A model generated the notes under the pieces. That model had not been told where the DNA came from. It was given only the letters and a program-made list of their open reading frames with translations, and did no database searches. The translations under genes were made by a program, and so were the position numbers. This document shows, one piece after another, positions 1 to 10,307 of a DNA stretch of 64,000 nt; the stretch's first letter is position 1, and each line of letters begins with the position of its first letter. The DNA is from Isoetes taiwanensis (lineage: Eukaryota > Streptophyta > Lycopodiopsida > Isoetales > Isoetaceae): contig JAJEKV010000134.1 of assembly GCA_021234155.1 (NCBI GenBank), positions 564,501 through 628,500 on the forward strand, given 5' to 3'.

Positions 1-650
1 TTTTGTTAGTTTAGCCTATTCCTCTGTAGGGCCTTCAGCCATTGCTATATTACTAGCTAGTTTAGCCTTCATTTTTAAGTTGGTTATTTGAATGATATCT
101 CGAGCATGGTCAAGTTAAAGCATCTACATTGTTATCTAATATGTCAATGTTCAAAAGCTAGTAAAGCAACTGGGAATGATAAGGTGGTATCTTAAGATGA
201 GTTATAATGTATTGTTTAATTGAAAAGTTACTTTAACAATAACTGGTACGGGCACCTGGCATTTCCGGGCATTTTTATTGGGTGCATGGTTGCCGAATTG
301 ATCCTTCTAGTATAATCAAAGTTAATAATATCAAGCTTTAGCAATTCTATAATGTTGGAGATGCATTGATTGTGAATTGTTCATGTTGTAGGAGGAGGAA
401 GTATTAACAGTTTGACAAGACATAATATTGGCTAGAAATAAAATTGTTACATGCTACTAAATTTATTGTTGTAAATATCAGAATCTAAGATGCTTTAAAA
501 GATGCACGTTGACTATTCTACTATTTAGAATAAACATAAATGTTGTTTTTGTTGTGTAATTTTGAATGGCTGCATGTCCAGAGAATAATGCTATATATCA
601 TAGCAATATATGCAGGTAATAGTCAGATGTAGAGTGATAAGATTGATTTT
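1..650. other. AT-rich non-coding DNA
   Basis: No recognisable coding frame, RNA gene or element terminus is visible. The stretch is AT-rich with no clear internal repeat. It is probably decayed intergenic or transposon-derived DNA. Confidence 0.4.
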
Positions 651-654
651 TTTT

Positions 655-925
655 AATGGTTTTTGAGAATCATATAATTATGTTTGGAGCTAGATAAACA
701 ATAGATAGAGGAGAGAAAAAAGAATAGAGAGATGAGAATATAGAGAATGAAGAGATAAAGGGAGAATGAAAAAGAGACAAGAGATAATGAGAGAATGTAG
801 AAGATATAGAGAGAGAATAGAAATAGAAGAGAGAGAAAAATAGATAGAGAAGATAGGATATATAAAGAGAATAGAGAGACTACAGAAAAAGAAAATAGAG
901 AGTATAGAGAATAGAATAGAGTTCT
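655..925 (-). repeat. Purine-rich GAGAATA tract, probable expanded LINE tail
   Basis: The plus strand is almost entirely A and G, built from degenerate GAGAATA, AATAGA and GAGAGA words. It abuts a LINE 3'-terminal block at 926-960. Read on the minus strand it is a CTCTATTCT-rich tail directly after that block, the position where other copies here carry ATTCT repeats. I infer an expanded and mutated LINE tail microsatellite. Long frames on its minus strand are low-complexity Ser/Phe/Leu translations and not genes. Confidence 0.55.
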
Positions 926-960
926 TAATGTCCACGAGGACCAATAGGCCATGGGGGAGA
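926..960 (-). mobile_element. LINE 3'-terminal block, remnant A
   Basis: On the minus strand this reads a degenerate GGCC-block, then GTGGACATTAAGAA, then the CT-rich tail. It matches the terminal block of the long LINEs at 30345-30380 and 37730-37770 (GGCC-N4-GGCC, GTGGACGATAAAA). Only the last few dozen bases are present, so it is a severely truncated or tail-duplicated copy. Confidence 0.5.
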
Positions 961-1160
961 GAGAGAGAGGGAGGGAGGGAGGGAGAGAGAAGAAGATTAG
1001 AGAGAGAAATAGAATATAGAAGAGAAAGAAAAAGAACATAAATAGAGAATAGAGAAACAAAAGTATGTAGAGAATAGAAAGAGAAGAGAAGAAAATAGAA
1101 AGAGAATAATAGAAATAGAATGAAGATAGAAGAGAATTGAATCGAATTGTATTGATTTTT
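961..1160 (-). repeat. GA-rich tract, tail of LINE remnant B
   Basis: A purine tract that includes a run of GGGA units near 970-985 and then AGAGAATAGAA words. It lies between terminal block A (926-960) and terminal block B (about 1165-1205), which places it as the minus-strand tail of remnant B. It shows the same base composition and words as 655-925. Confidence 0.5.
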
Positions 1161-1164
1161 ATCG

Positions 1165-2335
1165 TCCATGTAGACCAAGACGTCTTTAGACCCAAGACGT
1201 CTTTGGACCCAATACAAGAAAGAGCACGAAAGCCCATTACTACACACAATTAAAATACTCCCGTCTCCAAAGAATCTGTACATATCAATATGTTGAAGGC
1301 AGATATAGTTGGACTCCTCGATCCAGAAGCTCCAGTAAATATAAGATGCTAGTGTCGTTATGCAGACGTCTGCAAAAGCATGCATCGAGATATTGCTTCA
1401 ACCAATATTGCTTCAACCGAGTGTCTTTCCTCGTTGCTATCCACTTGTACCTATCCTTCTTCCTGCACATTCCAACTTGTATGTTTCTCTTCCAACTGGC
1501 CTTTAGATACCATGGGACAATGGCCGTTGTGTAGGTAAGATTCAGAAGTCGTGTGTCCTCCATGTTGACCACCTTTTGACAGTAGAGTATGCGGCATTCC
1601 AGGCTAGCACATTGACAAAGAAGGAATTATGTCTCTTGCAGAAGAATTGAATACGGGTCTTTCAACAACTCCAAGAATCTTGAGTCATAAATGCTTTTTA
1701 AATGTGTTCCAAGTCTTCGCAAGTGGTTAGTGATATTACTAGACTCTATACTTCCATCTCATATAGAAGAACTAGCTCCACCAAAACTCAAAACAGGTGT
1801 GCCTAAAAGGATCAGTTATAAGCAGTCATTGCTCGATACATATGTCCTAGTATATGGTGGTTGTGAACCCCATTTCAAAGATGAAGCGAGATGCTTTATG
1901 CTATGCCTAGAAGAGGATACCAGGAGAAACTTGATCATGGCCAAGTTGACCTACATTCTAGTATTCTGACAAAGCTTTCTAATGACATGACGAGCAAGTC
2001 GGACGACTCCAATTTTATGCTGATCAAGTCAGCCCTCAAGCTCATCAATATATAGTCCAAACAGTGTGGGAGAGAGTGAAGTACTTGGCGCACTCCCATG
2101 CTATTGTTGATACACTTGTGGATGGTGGCATTCAAGCTGAGACTATTTCGTACAATATGTAGACTACATTTTGCAACTCCTTAGGGACAGTTAATTGTGA
2201 CAATCTCCCCCATAGGTCCTCCCTAGGAAATTTGTCGAAAGCCTTTGCATCTAGCAAGCAATGGCCCCCTGTTAGATTTCCACACCAAGAGACCAACTGC
2301 TGTCTCCCTTTGTAAGCCAATCAATCCCCTTTACC
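1165..2335 (-). pseudogene. 5'-truncated LINE ORF2 remnant (RT to C-terminus)
   Basis: Minus-strand pieces of a non-LTR retrotransposon polyprotein in the right order. 2320-2132 encodes an RT piece with AKAFDKFPREDLWGRL, the DFxKAFDxVPRxxLW motif of LINE RTs. 2135-1935 gives INNSMGVRQV, the start of the GVRQGCPLSP motif. 1572-1285 gives VVNMEDTRLLNL and QYLDACFCRRL, which align by eye with VVNMDDARLPKL and QYLDACFLSKLWDAN of the LINE at 36975-37190. Remnant 3' UTR and the terminal block with TATCGTCCA complement follow at about 1240-1165. Stops and frameshifts are frequent, so it is dead and older than the 25-38 kb copies. Confidence 0.7.
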
Positions 2336-3300
2336 CACGATCAGGCAGGCTCCTATTCACATGCCAAATCTAAGGAGAATTATTGAGGTCATTCCTTAGT
2401 GTCATCTCTACACATGGCTGCTAGATCTCTACCCCCTTCCCTAAGCAGAAGAGTTGCAGATAGAGAGAACATCCATGATCATCATCATAAGAGAACATAT
2501 TAGAACTATAGTTCTGATCTAACTACTCGAATGATACAAAACGATAGATGATTGGAGTTCATCTGTCAATCCAATTTTAGAGTAAGAGTGCTTATGCTCT
2601 AGAAGGCATTTGAGGTTAAAATTAGATGACAAGCTAGCTTAATAACATCAACTAAGCCTACAAATACGAACTATCACCAACACCCATCTGAATCTTGACT
2701 GGCGCCCAAACCTTGAGATGCATCCACCTTGGAGAATCTTGAAGAAAGTCCATGGTAGTGGTGCCATATGTTTGGCGCTTGGTGTAAGACACTTTGGTAC
2801 CCGATGCTAGCCTGGTTCGATGTGGTAGTTGGAGTCATGTATGAACCCAAAACAACTAGCATGTGCCCCTGAGGTAGACGAAGACTCAACATGAAGCGAC
2901 CATAGAACACACGCCAACTCCTAAACAAGAAACTATAAGAAGGCAACACCAAATGGTCAAGGGAAGAACATCAGACGCGGGTAGACATCTACGCGACACA
3001 CTCGACCTGGAGCACCCACAAACCAAAGAAATGCAAGCACGAAGACAGAGAAGAACGTCAGATGCCAAAACAAGCATCCACGCGACACACCAAGCGCAAG
3101 CACCTAAAGGGGAGCGAGAGAGGGAACCAACTCTCGGGAGAGGGTTATGGGATATGAACTTAAAGCATGCACTCACCCCCCCATGCACATGATCCATCAC
3201 ACCCTAAGAGACCTAGACCAAACTTGGACTCTAACCAAAACAGGACTGACTCTCAGGATGCTAGATGGGTGTTAGATATAATCATTCATAACCACATCGG
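2336..3300. other. No gene recognised; short tandem repeat inside
   Basis: No coding sequence was recognised. Within it a roughly 88-bp unit is tandemly repeated twice at about 2962-3110: the words AAGAACATCAGACGC and AAGAACGTCAGATGC each start a unit, and both contain ACGCGACACAC. The frames across it differ in composition from known proteins and look like chance. Confidence 0.4.
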
Positions 3301-3475
3301 ACCCTAATGGTCCCATAGATTCCCCCCCTCAACAGGGGGTCAAAGGAAGTGGGACCTTCCCTCTTTGAAAGCCATGTCACCACACAAAAAACCAAAAGGT
3401 AACATCACTATGCCCCTCCTCTAGGCCGATTGGCCTTCGCGGACGATAAAAGAACCTTCCTTCCTTCCTTAAAGA
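3300..3475 (+). mobile_element. LINE 3' UTR/terminus fragment
   Basis: Carries the family's 3'-end signature on the plus strand: a C/G hairpin at about 3329-3349 (CCCCCCCTCAACAGGGGG), then GGCCGATTGGCC at 3424-3435, then GCGGACGATAAAA, then a short CTTC-type tail (CCTTCCTTCCTTCC). No coding portion is attached. The tail unit differs from the ATTCT tails of the longer copies. Confidence 0.65.
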
Positions 3476-4115
3476 GAAGGAGTGATCATGTTAAGGGACA
3501 TAAGCTAAGTGTTGCACCCCCTTTTTTTTCCCCCCTGAAATCCAATGCATGGATGCCCTTGTCCCCGTTTGTAGACATGCACGAAAATACGACAAAAAAG
3601 GCACACAAGGCACGACAAGGTGGGTGTGGGGCTTCGTACCTCCAGCACCTCCGAATACAATATGGCCCCCATACATGGGCTAATAAATGGCTCTCATACA
3701 AAAAATTCACCCCATATGAGGTGTCAATGGGAGAGACCATCCCCAAGAGGGGCCTAAAAAACACCAAGTCCAAATTTTTGTTCAATTTTTTCTTTTTTCT
3801 TTTTTCTCTTTTTTTTTTTTTTGGGCGACACCTGCCACGTGTTGCTGACACCTGCCACGTGTCTCATTCTCAAAAAGTAGGTGAGGGAGGTTTTCCCCCT
3901 TCCCCCAAAGGAAGCTGACCCATCATTATTACATGAGCCAAACAACTTGTACCTCGCATGTGCATTCTGGGTTGGCTTCCCTCATTCGTGTTTTTCTTGG
4001 CATTATCCTTATTGTTGTTGGTTTCTCCCGCTTATATTCTTGGTTTTTCATTTTCATATGGTGGTTTCTTTGCATTGTCCTTATTGTTGTCGTCCTCGTT
4101 TGGGCACGTCTGTAT
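3476..4115. other. Non-coding stretch with paired G-box repeats
   Basis: No gene recognised. A 16-bp direct repeat GACACCTGCCACGTGT occurs at 3827-3842 and 3847-3862. Each copy contains the CACGTG G-box core that plant bZIP and bHLH factors bind. A poly-T tract precedes it (3783-3822). Without an adjacent gene this is a sequence match only and may be chance within a repeat. Confidence 0.35.
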
Positions 4116-4353
4116 AACATTGTAGCTGGTATTCACATTGCTGGCTGCATCCACCATTTTGACCTGTTTAAATTGCTCAGCTACAGAAATTGTTGTTTCT
4201 GTATTTTGGTGTCTCGGACAGTATAATATAAGTTAAGGATCTATGCAGCCAGTATCCTTGAGATTTTGAATCACATTTCCCGACAACTTGCTCTTTCCTG
4301 ATAGAAGGTTGGCATAAAACCTTCTCTGGCTCTTGACAAGGCCACGCACATAC
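4116..4353 (+). repeat. Left arm of 238-bp inverted duplication
   Basis: The sequence from AACATTGTAGCTGGTATTCA to CCACGCACATAC reappears as its reverse complement at 5269-5506. The arms have the same 238-bp length and, by eye, only a few substitutions or one-base indels. The 915-bp interior is not palindromic. A read-through RNA could fold into a long hairpin. No typical transposon termini or target duplication were found at the outer edges. Confidence 0.8.
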
Positions 4354-5268
4354 GTGTTTAAAGTGGTGGACTTGACATTTAGGATTCTTCAGTTAACAAT
4401 AGTTGAGCAAATGTTATGGACCATCCATCATTAAAATGGACATAAAGCATGGCTTCAGGTATAAGCAAGTTTATGATTAAGCCCTATATCATAAAGATAG
4501 CTAGTAGTATGGTTTGCAAGGTCGCTCTCAGAAGCTCTAATCCCTGCCACATGCATTAATACTTATGCACTTAGCCCTTTACAATAGAGATACTCAACCT
4601 TGAGCACTAGAAGGGACCTATCACATCAGCTATATAAGGAGCAGAATTGTGGCTGCCTGTCTGTGCATATTCAGACTCATTCTATTAGGTTACTCTTAAA
4701 GGTTATACCATTTTAGCATTAGAGCAGTAGAGCAGTAGATCAGTTACGCTAGGCAAAATCTTCGCGTTCTCAAGTTCAATGTTGTATCTGCACACATCTG
4801 GTGTCTCCATTAAAAGTTCTAGAAAGGGTCTAAAAGCACACTACCTTTCATCATCTGGGCTCTCAGAAATGACTATTGGTGCTATTTGCATATTTAGCTA
4901 TGGCCATCAATCTTGGCTTTTAAAAGACTGCATAAAAGTCCAAATTTAAAGCCTTGTGCCTTGGGGTTGAGACATTCTGCTCATAGATGATTTAATGTTC
5001 CACAAAGCTGTTCTTTTAAAACGTGTAACTCTAGTTTATAACACATAGTTTTATAACTGGTAAGATGATATGAGCAATTGAGAGCAGGATCAGGGTCGTG
5101 GATCAAGGTCGTGGCCCATGATGGTCGTGGATCAGACATGCTGGTGGCAACAGCCTTGTTTGATATGTATGCTTATCGTAGCTTGTAGCCAAGGTTATTA
5201 CAAGCCAACAGTCATGGTTATTCTGGCCATCCTGGCCATGTACGGAGGTCAAGTGGAAGAGGTCGATC
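4354..5268. other. Spacer between inverted arms
   Basis: No clear gene. At 5090-5270 one frame has repeated GGTCGTGGATCA words suggesting a Gly/Arg-rich coding remnant, but no protein family was recognised. The segment 4733-4812 is repeated directly outside the right arm (5746-5821). Confidence 0.35.
4733..4812 (+). repeat. Direct repeat, copy 1 (partner at 5746-5821)
   Basis: GATCAGTTACGCTAGGCAAA and the next roughly 60 bases recur at 5746-5821 with a few changes. The second copy has about 90 extra bases just upstream, between AGATC and ATGATC. The minus strand of both copies reads through an open frame (CRYIIELENTKILPSVTD in copy 2), so this may be a duplicated exon fragment. Confidence 0.65.
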
Positions 5269-5506
5269 GTATGTGTGTGGCCTTGTCAAGAGCCAGAGAA
5301 GGTTTTACGTCAACCTTCTATCAGGAAAGAGCAGGTTGTGGAGAAATGTGATTCAAAATCTCAAGGATACTAGCTGCATAGGTCCTTAACTTATATTATA
5401 CTGTCCGAGACACCAAAATACAGAAACAACAATTTCTGTAGCTGAGCAATTTAAACAGGTCAAAATGGTGGATGCAGCCAACAATGTGAATACCAGCTAC
5501 AATGTT
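5269..5506 (-). repeat. Right arm of 238-bp inverted duplication
   Basis: Reverse complement of 4116-4353. It starts GTATGTGTGTGGCC and ends CCAGCTACAATGTT. Arm-to-arm differences include ACGTCAACC against GGCATAAAACC-type changes near the inner end. The similarity is high enough to suggest a fairly recent inverted duplication. Confidence 0.8.
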
Positions 5507-5710
5507 GTCCAAGACGTTGCCATATAGGAATACATGAGACAATGTTGTGTTCCCAAAAATGTTTGAAGCCACTTGTCTACTATATTAACTTATGCAGATA
5601 GACTTTTGTTTATCCAACTTATGTTTGGCTGAATTTCTGTACTAGAGCAGCAGATCTGTTATTTTCTTTGTACTAGGCTTTGAATCTATTTCTGAATTTG
5701 TTCAATGAAA

Positions 5711-6007
5711 TTATTCTGAATTTGGTCTGATATGTTGATTATGATCAGTTACACTAGGCAAAATCTTCGTGTTCTCAAGTTCAATGATGTATCTGCACAT
5801 ATATGGTGTCTCCATCTGGGAGCTACCAACTACAGGATCTTCAAGACCACTATTAGTGATCTGGCTATGAACTAACATTCCATATTCAATTGCTCCATGA
5901 TGGCACATGCTTTGAAGTTGCTTAAAAACATATTGTTGTCTGGTTTCAAGCTGCATATTTTCATAGAGAATCAAAGCGATTTGGCAATGCCCGCACCTAA
6001 CCTGCAA
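5711..6007 (-). pseudogene. Unrecognised exon-like ORF fragment
   Basis: A 98-codon minus-strand frame of ordinary amino-acid composition with motifs such as VRCGHCQIALILYEN near its start and CRYIIELENTKILPSVTD near its end. Part of it is duplicated at 4733-4812, with conservative changes (CRYNIELENAKILPSVTD). That partial conservation suggests a real former exon. No family was recognised. The VRCGHCQ start resembles a zinc-ribbon of the LSD1 type, but only one CxxC is visible and I do not assign it. Confidence 0.35.
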
Positions 6008-6048
6008 TCATTGCAGCCCATGACATTACATCGTGATTCTATAAAATG

Positions 6049-6722
6049 CCCTTGATGCTACCCAAACAGTTTATATCCTTGGCTAATAGGCAAATCAAAA
6101 ACATTATCTTTCCAAGCTTCTACCGTCTCGATGGTATATTCAACAAAACCTGGACTTATTCACATTTAATAGACAAAGATATCATTTTAAGATTATATGT
6201 AAAGTTTAATTCTTCTTATGTTCTAGTTATATAACTTTATATTTAAATTAAAAATGTAATGGTTATAAAAGGATAAAATTGCTTTCTAGACTAATTTTTA
6301 CTTGAATTTATTTAGATTTAGCATGTCAGGAATATTAATTTTAGATTTTAGTAATTTGTTAACAAATTTAAAATCTGGCAGTCAGGATAATTTATAAATG
6401 AGATATGGTGGTTTGATAAGTGATTGACAAAAAACAATATGAGAATTTCACAATTTACAAACTCTTAGCACTATAAACAATACTTTAAAAAGAGTTTTAG
6501 ATTGAAGTTAATTAAGAGTTTATGTTTTAATAACAAATATCGAATAGGCTATTATTGATAAAATAAAATGTATTGAAAATTAATTAAAAAATAAACTATT
6601 CTTTTTTCTTTAATCAAAACATAAACATAATCATTTAATTTGTTTCATCTAAAACTTTCTTTAAACATTTTGAAAAAATAATATTTTAATCATATAGAGT
6701 TCATCTTAGATGAAAATTTAAT
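6049..6722 (+). repeat. Left terminal inverted repeat of the 2.7 kb element
   Basis: AT-rich arm starting CCCTTGATGCTACCC and ending near CATCTTAGATGAAAAT. It is complementary to 8108-8797. The arms diverge mainly by scattered single substitutions. Confidence 0.75.
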
Positions 6723-7206
6723 TCTAAATAAATTGAAGCATAAATTAGTCTAAGCAATTTTAAACTTTGATAACCATCATACTTTTTATCTAAAAATAAA
6801 CTAGAAATATTATAAGAGTAAAAAAGAGTTAAAAATATATATAATCTTATTATGACATCCTTCAAAATATCTATTAGATTTGAATAAGTCCAAATTTTGT
6901 TAAATATGCATCTCTACAAAAGTTTCAGCAAGGGCTCTGGGTTTCGTCATTTAAATTTATGAGTTTATGGATAGTTTAAGTTTACGGAGAGATTTAATTG
7001 CATCTCTGATTTTTTTTTTTAATCTTAGGATGATATGGTGAGATTTTATGATTTTATGGTAGCTCATTTGGGGTGTGCATATAGATAAATTTAATGATGT
7101 CTTCATTTGAGGACCGACCAACTCTATATACATGTTAACGTTGATGTTAATTATTTTTAGGTGTTTTTAGTGAAATATTGATTCGTATCTCTTTTTTTTG
7201 CAACAG

Positions 7207-7732
7207 GATGTCAGCTGCTCTTTACTGGAAGGTGTCTTCCAGGTTTAGGTATTTCTTCTCGTCAAGGGTTAGGAAGCAGTTGACGCGATCGTTTTGGCGC
7301 TTCACCACTTTATTTTCGTAGATCGGACTTCACCCATACAAGCAACTTCTTATTGATGAGGCTGGACAACATCTAACAATTGAAAAATTGAGCCAGTATA
7401 TTCATGACATCGCATAAAAGGAACTCTCATCCGTAACTGAAAACAAGAAAATATTAGAGGAGATTAAAGATGAGTGTGAAATCCTCCTAAAAGTGTTGGA
7501 CCCAAGCAGGACACGTTGGATTCCTGTGAAGGAGATTCGATGAAACTGCAAGGTATTTTCTATTCCTTTTTTATTTGCTTAAATAATTTCTAACTTTTTT
7601 CTTTATTTGTGTCTTTTAATTTTTTTATTTTAGCCCATTGAAGAAGTAAAGAGCGTGATTGAAGAAGTAAAGGGCATGTCGATGATCCAAAAATGGATTT
7701 GGGGCATCTTTCAGAAGAAATCACTTGATTGA
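7207..7732 (+). pseudogene. Captured two-exon gene fragment inside the inverted-repeat element
   Basis: Two blocks share one reading frame and carry intron borders. Block 1 (7207-7552) follows a T-rich stretch ending CAACAG and stops at AAG before GTATTTTC. Block 2 (7634-7732) follows TTTATTTTAG and ends in a TGA. Translated, block 1 holds HPYKQLLIDEAGQHLTIEKL, and later LLKVLDPSRTRWIPVKEI; block 2 holds EEVKSVIEEVKGMSMIQKW. Three in-frame stops interrupt block 1 (TAG, TAA, TGA), so it is a relic. The coiled, charged character resembles a host gene and not a transposase. The family is not recognised. Keeping the introns implies DNA-level capture. Confidence 0.5.
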
Positions 7733-8107
7733 GGTAGTCTATGAGACTTCCATTTGAATACCTTTGTATTTAACCAATGAGCTCAATTCCTTTTTTGCAT
7801 ATTATATTTGAAGAGTACATATCTGATAAAGATAGTGTTTCCTAGGTAGGGCATGGCAGTTGAAGATGAGAGGATGTCACAAGGTAAATAGAAATGGTAG
7901 AGATGGTTGCAAAAGAGGATATTGCCTTAAGGTGGGACATGTTCCTTTTTTGTTTTGTATCCCATGTATCCCCAATTTTCAAGAGCAGGGGTCAATATTA
8001 ATCAAAGGAGGAATAATATCACCCATAATTGTATGGGCTTTGTACAAAGACCAATTATCATTGGGGATACATAGGATACAAAATTATCATTGTATGGGCT
8101 TTAGAAT

Positions 8108-8797
8108 TATATTTTCATCTAAGATGAACTCTATATGATTAAAATGTTATTTTTTCAAAATGTTTAAAGAAAGTTTTAGATGAAACAAATTAAATGATTA
8201 TGTTTGTGTTTTGATTAAAGAAAAAAGAATAGTTTATTTTTTAATTAATTTTCAATATATTTTATTTTATCAATAATAGCCTATTCGATATTTGTTATTA
8301 AAATATAAACTCTTAATTAATTTCAATCTAAAGCTCTTTTTAAAGTATTTTTTATAGTGCTAAGAGTTTGTAAATTGTGAAATTTTCATATTGTTTTTTG
8401 TCAACCACTTATCAAACCACCATATCTCATTTATAAATTATCCTGACTGTCAGATTTTAAATTTATTAACAAATTACTAAAATCTAAAATTAATATTCTT
8501 GATATGCTAAATCTAAATAGATTCAAGTAAAAATTAGTCTAGAAAGCAATTTTATCCTTTTATAATCATTACATTTTTAATTTAAATATAAAGTTATATA
8601 ATTAGAACATATAAAAATTACAAGAATCAAGAAAAATTAAACTTTACATATAATCTTAAAATGACATCTTTGTCTATTAAATGTGAATAAGTCCAAATTT
8701 TGTTGAATATACCATAGAGACGGTAGAAGCTTGGAAAGATAATGTTTTTTATTTGCCTATTAGCCAAGGATATAAACTGTTTGGGTAGCATCAAGGG
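8108..8797 (-). repeat. Right terminal inverted repeat of the 2.7 kb element
   Basis: Reverse complement of 6049-6722, ending TTGGGTAGCATCAAGGG. Confidence 0.75.
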
Positions 8798-8899
8798 ACC
8801 AGCTAATGAACGATAACAGTAGGACTAACTGTCCAATAACAATTCAAAACTCATATACCTCGCCTATTTCTTATGCATTCGTCCAGCTTGCCCTAGTTA

Positions 8900-9610
8900 A
8901 TTTCCCTTGTTTCATCTTTTTAGAAAGATGATCTTTAACTGTCATATCTCTGCCAGCAAAATCTCTATCATCTCTATTAGCAGGATCTTGTTCTACAAGT
9001 TTTCTGCTGCTGCTTCAGCATCTTCAAATGAAGAAGATGATCCTATCTTTTCATGAATTTTCTTGACAATATTTTTAGGAATTACTAAGCAACGTCCCTT
9101 CTTTTTTTTGTAGCAACTCCATGCATATGCTATCTCAATCTGGTGAGATTTGAAGTCTGCACCTTCCTACAATAGTTACACTGCCATTTTCTTCCTCCAG
9201 TACCTGCTGTAGACCTGCCAAGAATACAGGTGTGCTCCTTGAACAACCAATGAAGCTCTTTTCCCATCTTGTTCAACCTTGAAATTGATATGAGAAGGAG
9301 CCGGCTTGGGCAAAGAAGAAAGAAAATGAGAAGGAATAAGGCACAGATAGGAAGATTTACGAAAGATTGAAGGCAAGCTAAATTTGATTAAATTTGTTCA
9401 TCATTGGAAAAAGATCAAAAAATGACCTTTTTTGGCCCCTAAAGAGGCAAAGCCAGAATTGGATGAAGTGGAATTACTGTATGTTCTGGAGGTGATTATC
9501 CGAGACATAAGAGGAAACGACAACATAGAAGATACTTGGTGAAATTTCTTGTACACCAGACAAAAGCTGATTGGTAGAAGGAAGAGTTCTTTCGTGTCCA
9601 TCTTCCTTAA
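8900..9610 (-). pseudogene. Unrecognised host-gene-like fragment, minus strand
   Basis: Minus-strand frames at 9601-9401 (MDTKELFLLPISF start) and 9376-9176 (basic, with GKRASLVVQGAHLYSW and SRYWRKKM) look like real protein text. The frame can be followed with breaks down to about 8980, through YAWSCYKKKGRCLVIPKN and an acidic SSSSFEDAEAAAENL. The N-terminal part is Ser/Arg-rich, like an organelle-targeting peptide, but that is only composition. Several stops and shifts make it a likely pseudogene. I do not recognise the family. Confidence 0.3.
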
Positions 9611-9815
9611 TTGGAAGTTTACAGAAAAATGTTATCTCACAGCTGAACGGAGGCCTGTCACGTGTGAGTGTGGATCTTCAAGAACTTTAGGAGGTCCCAA
9701 CAACTGAGGTCAGCTGTCTCTCTTATGCCGGTGTGCGGCTATGAATATCAGCTAAATTATGGCTAAGTAACAGACACCTTAGCTATATGGCCAAAGTACC
9801 AAAGGAATTTTCGTT

Positions 9816-10070
9816 GGTAGCTATTGTATGGTTGGAACTGTGGGGCACAAGCTAATGTCAGGCAAACCTATGACAGGAGATCACAAGTGGATGTTCGTTG
9901 CCAGATACACCCATTATCCTTTAGCGTTCACACGGATGCAAGAGGTATTATGAATCTTGTGAAATATGTGGATCCTCGTCATGTTGCACTTGTTCATGGT
10001 GAGAAACCAAAGATGACAGTTCTCAAAAGCAGTATTGCTACACAAACTGCAGATACCATGGAAACATCAT
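9816..10070 (+). pseudogene. CPSF73-II / INTS11 (metallo-beta-lactamase nuclease) fragment
   Basis: The first block reads CMVGTVGHKLMSGKP in one frame. After a frameshift the second reads VDVRCQIHPLSFSVHTDARG and later HVALVHGEKPKMTVLK. These are signature segments of the beta-CASP metallo-beta-lactamase RNA endonucleases of the CPSF73-II/INTS11 group: the SxHTD metal-binding motif and the LVHGE motif are both intact. The family processes snRNA and other 3' ends in the nucleus. Only about 80 of some 600 residues remain, with no intron in the retained part and a frameshift between blocks, so it is a pseudogene. It sits just upstream of the captured-gene cluster at 10.3-12.8 kb. Confidence 0.7.
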
Positions 10071-10193
10071 AACAAGAGAAGATGACTGCAACTGATTTTG
10101 GACAGCATCTTCACAAACGTCCTCGTGTTGGGATACGACAAAAAGATGACTGGTAATCTTCAGGCGTTGAGTAGTTAAGAGTAGATGAGATTC

Positions 10194-10307
10194 TGTTGTA
10201 GCACTCATTAGTGGTTCCTAACTTCAAGGAACCCTTTTTATATGTATTTCGATGGATAATGAAGAGGCATTGTTGCTTCTTTAACACCCAATTCTCGTTT
10301 CACAACA
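10194..10307 (+). mobile_element. Candidate short LTR (TRIM-like), 5' copy
   Basis: A 114-bp sequence starts TGTTGTAGCAC and ends CACAACA, so it has TG...CA borders, and it is followed at once by a primer-binding site for initiator Met tRNA (10308). A small GGTTCC/GGAACC hairpin lies inside at about 10212-10230. No second copy was found downstream in the window, so the matching 3' LTR is missing, diverged or absent. The size fits terminal-repeat retrotransposons in miniature, but with one copy this stays a hypothesis. Confidence 0.4.

Larger units (their letters stand above)
6049..8797. mobile_element. Long-terminal-inverted-repeat DNA transposon (foldback/MULE-like)
   Basis: A 2749-bp unit bounded by CCCTTGATGCTACCCAAACA at the left and its exact complement TGTTTGGGTAGCATCAAGGG at the right. 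The inverted arms run about 675-690 bp (6049-6722 and 8108-8797) with roughly 90 percent or better identity by eye. Such very long TIRs with internal gene pieces are typical of foldback elements and of some Mutator-like (Pack-MULE) elements. The flanking 9 bp (TATAAAATG and ACCAGCTAA) do not match, so the target duplication is lost or the ends lie elsewhere. No transposase is visible. Confidence 0.75.

Noticed and set aside
36-650. Possible promoter or 5' part of a gene at the window start
   Set aside because: No ORF, exon or known motif could be linked to it. AT richness alone is not evidence.
653-1385. Two long minus-strand frames (198 and 231 codons) over the purine tract
   Set aside because: They translate to Ser/Phe/Leu/Tyr low-complexity sequence because CT-rich DNA has few stops. 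No protein family, and the tract is explained as repeat.
3828-3862. CRISPR-like or palindromic array
   Set aside because: Only two 16-bp copies. This is eukaryotic plant DNA and no spacer pattern exists anywhere in the window.
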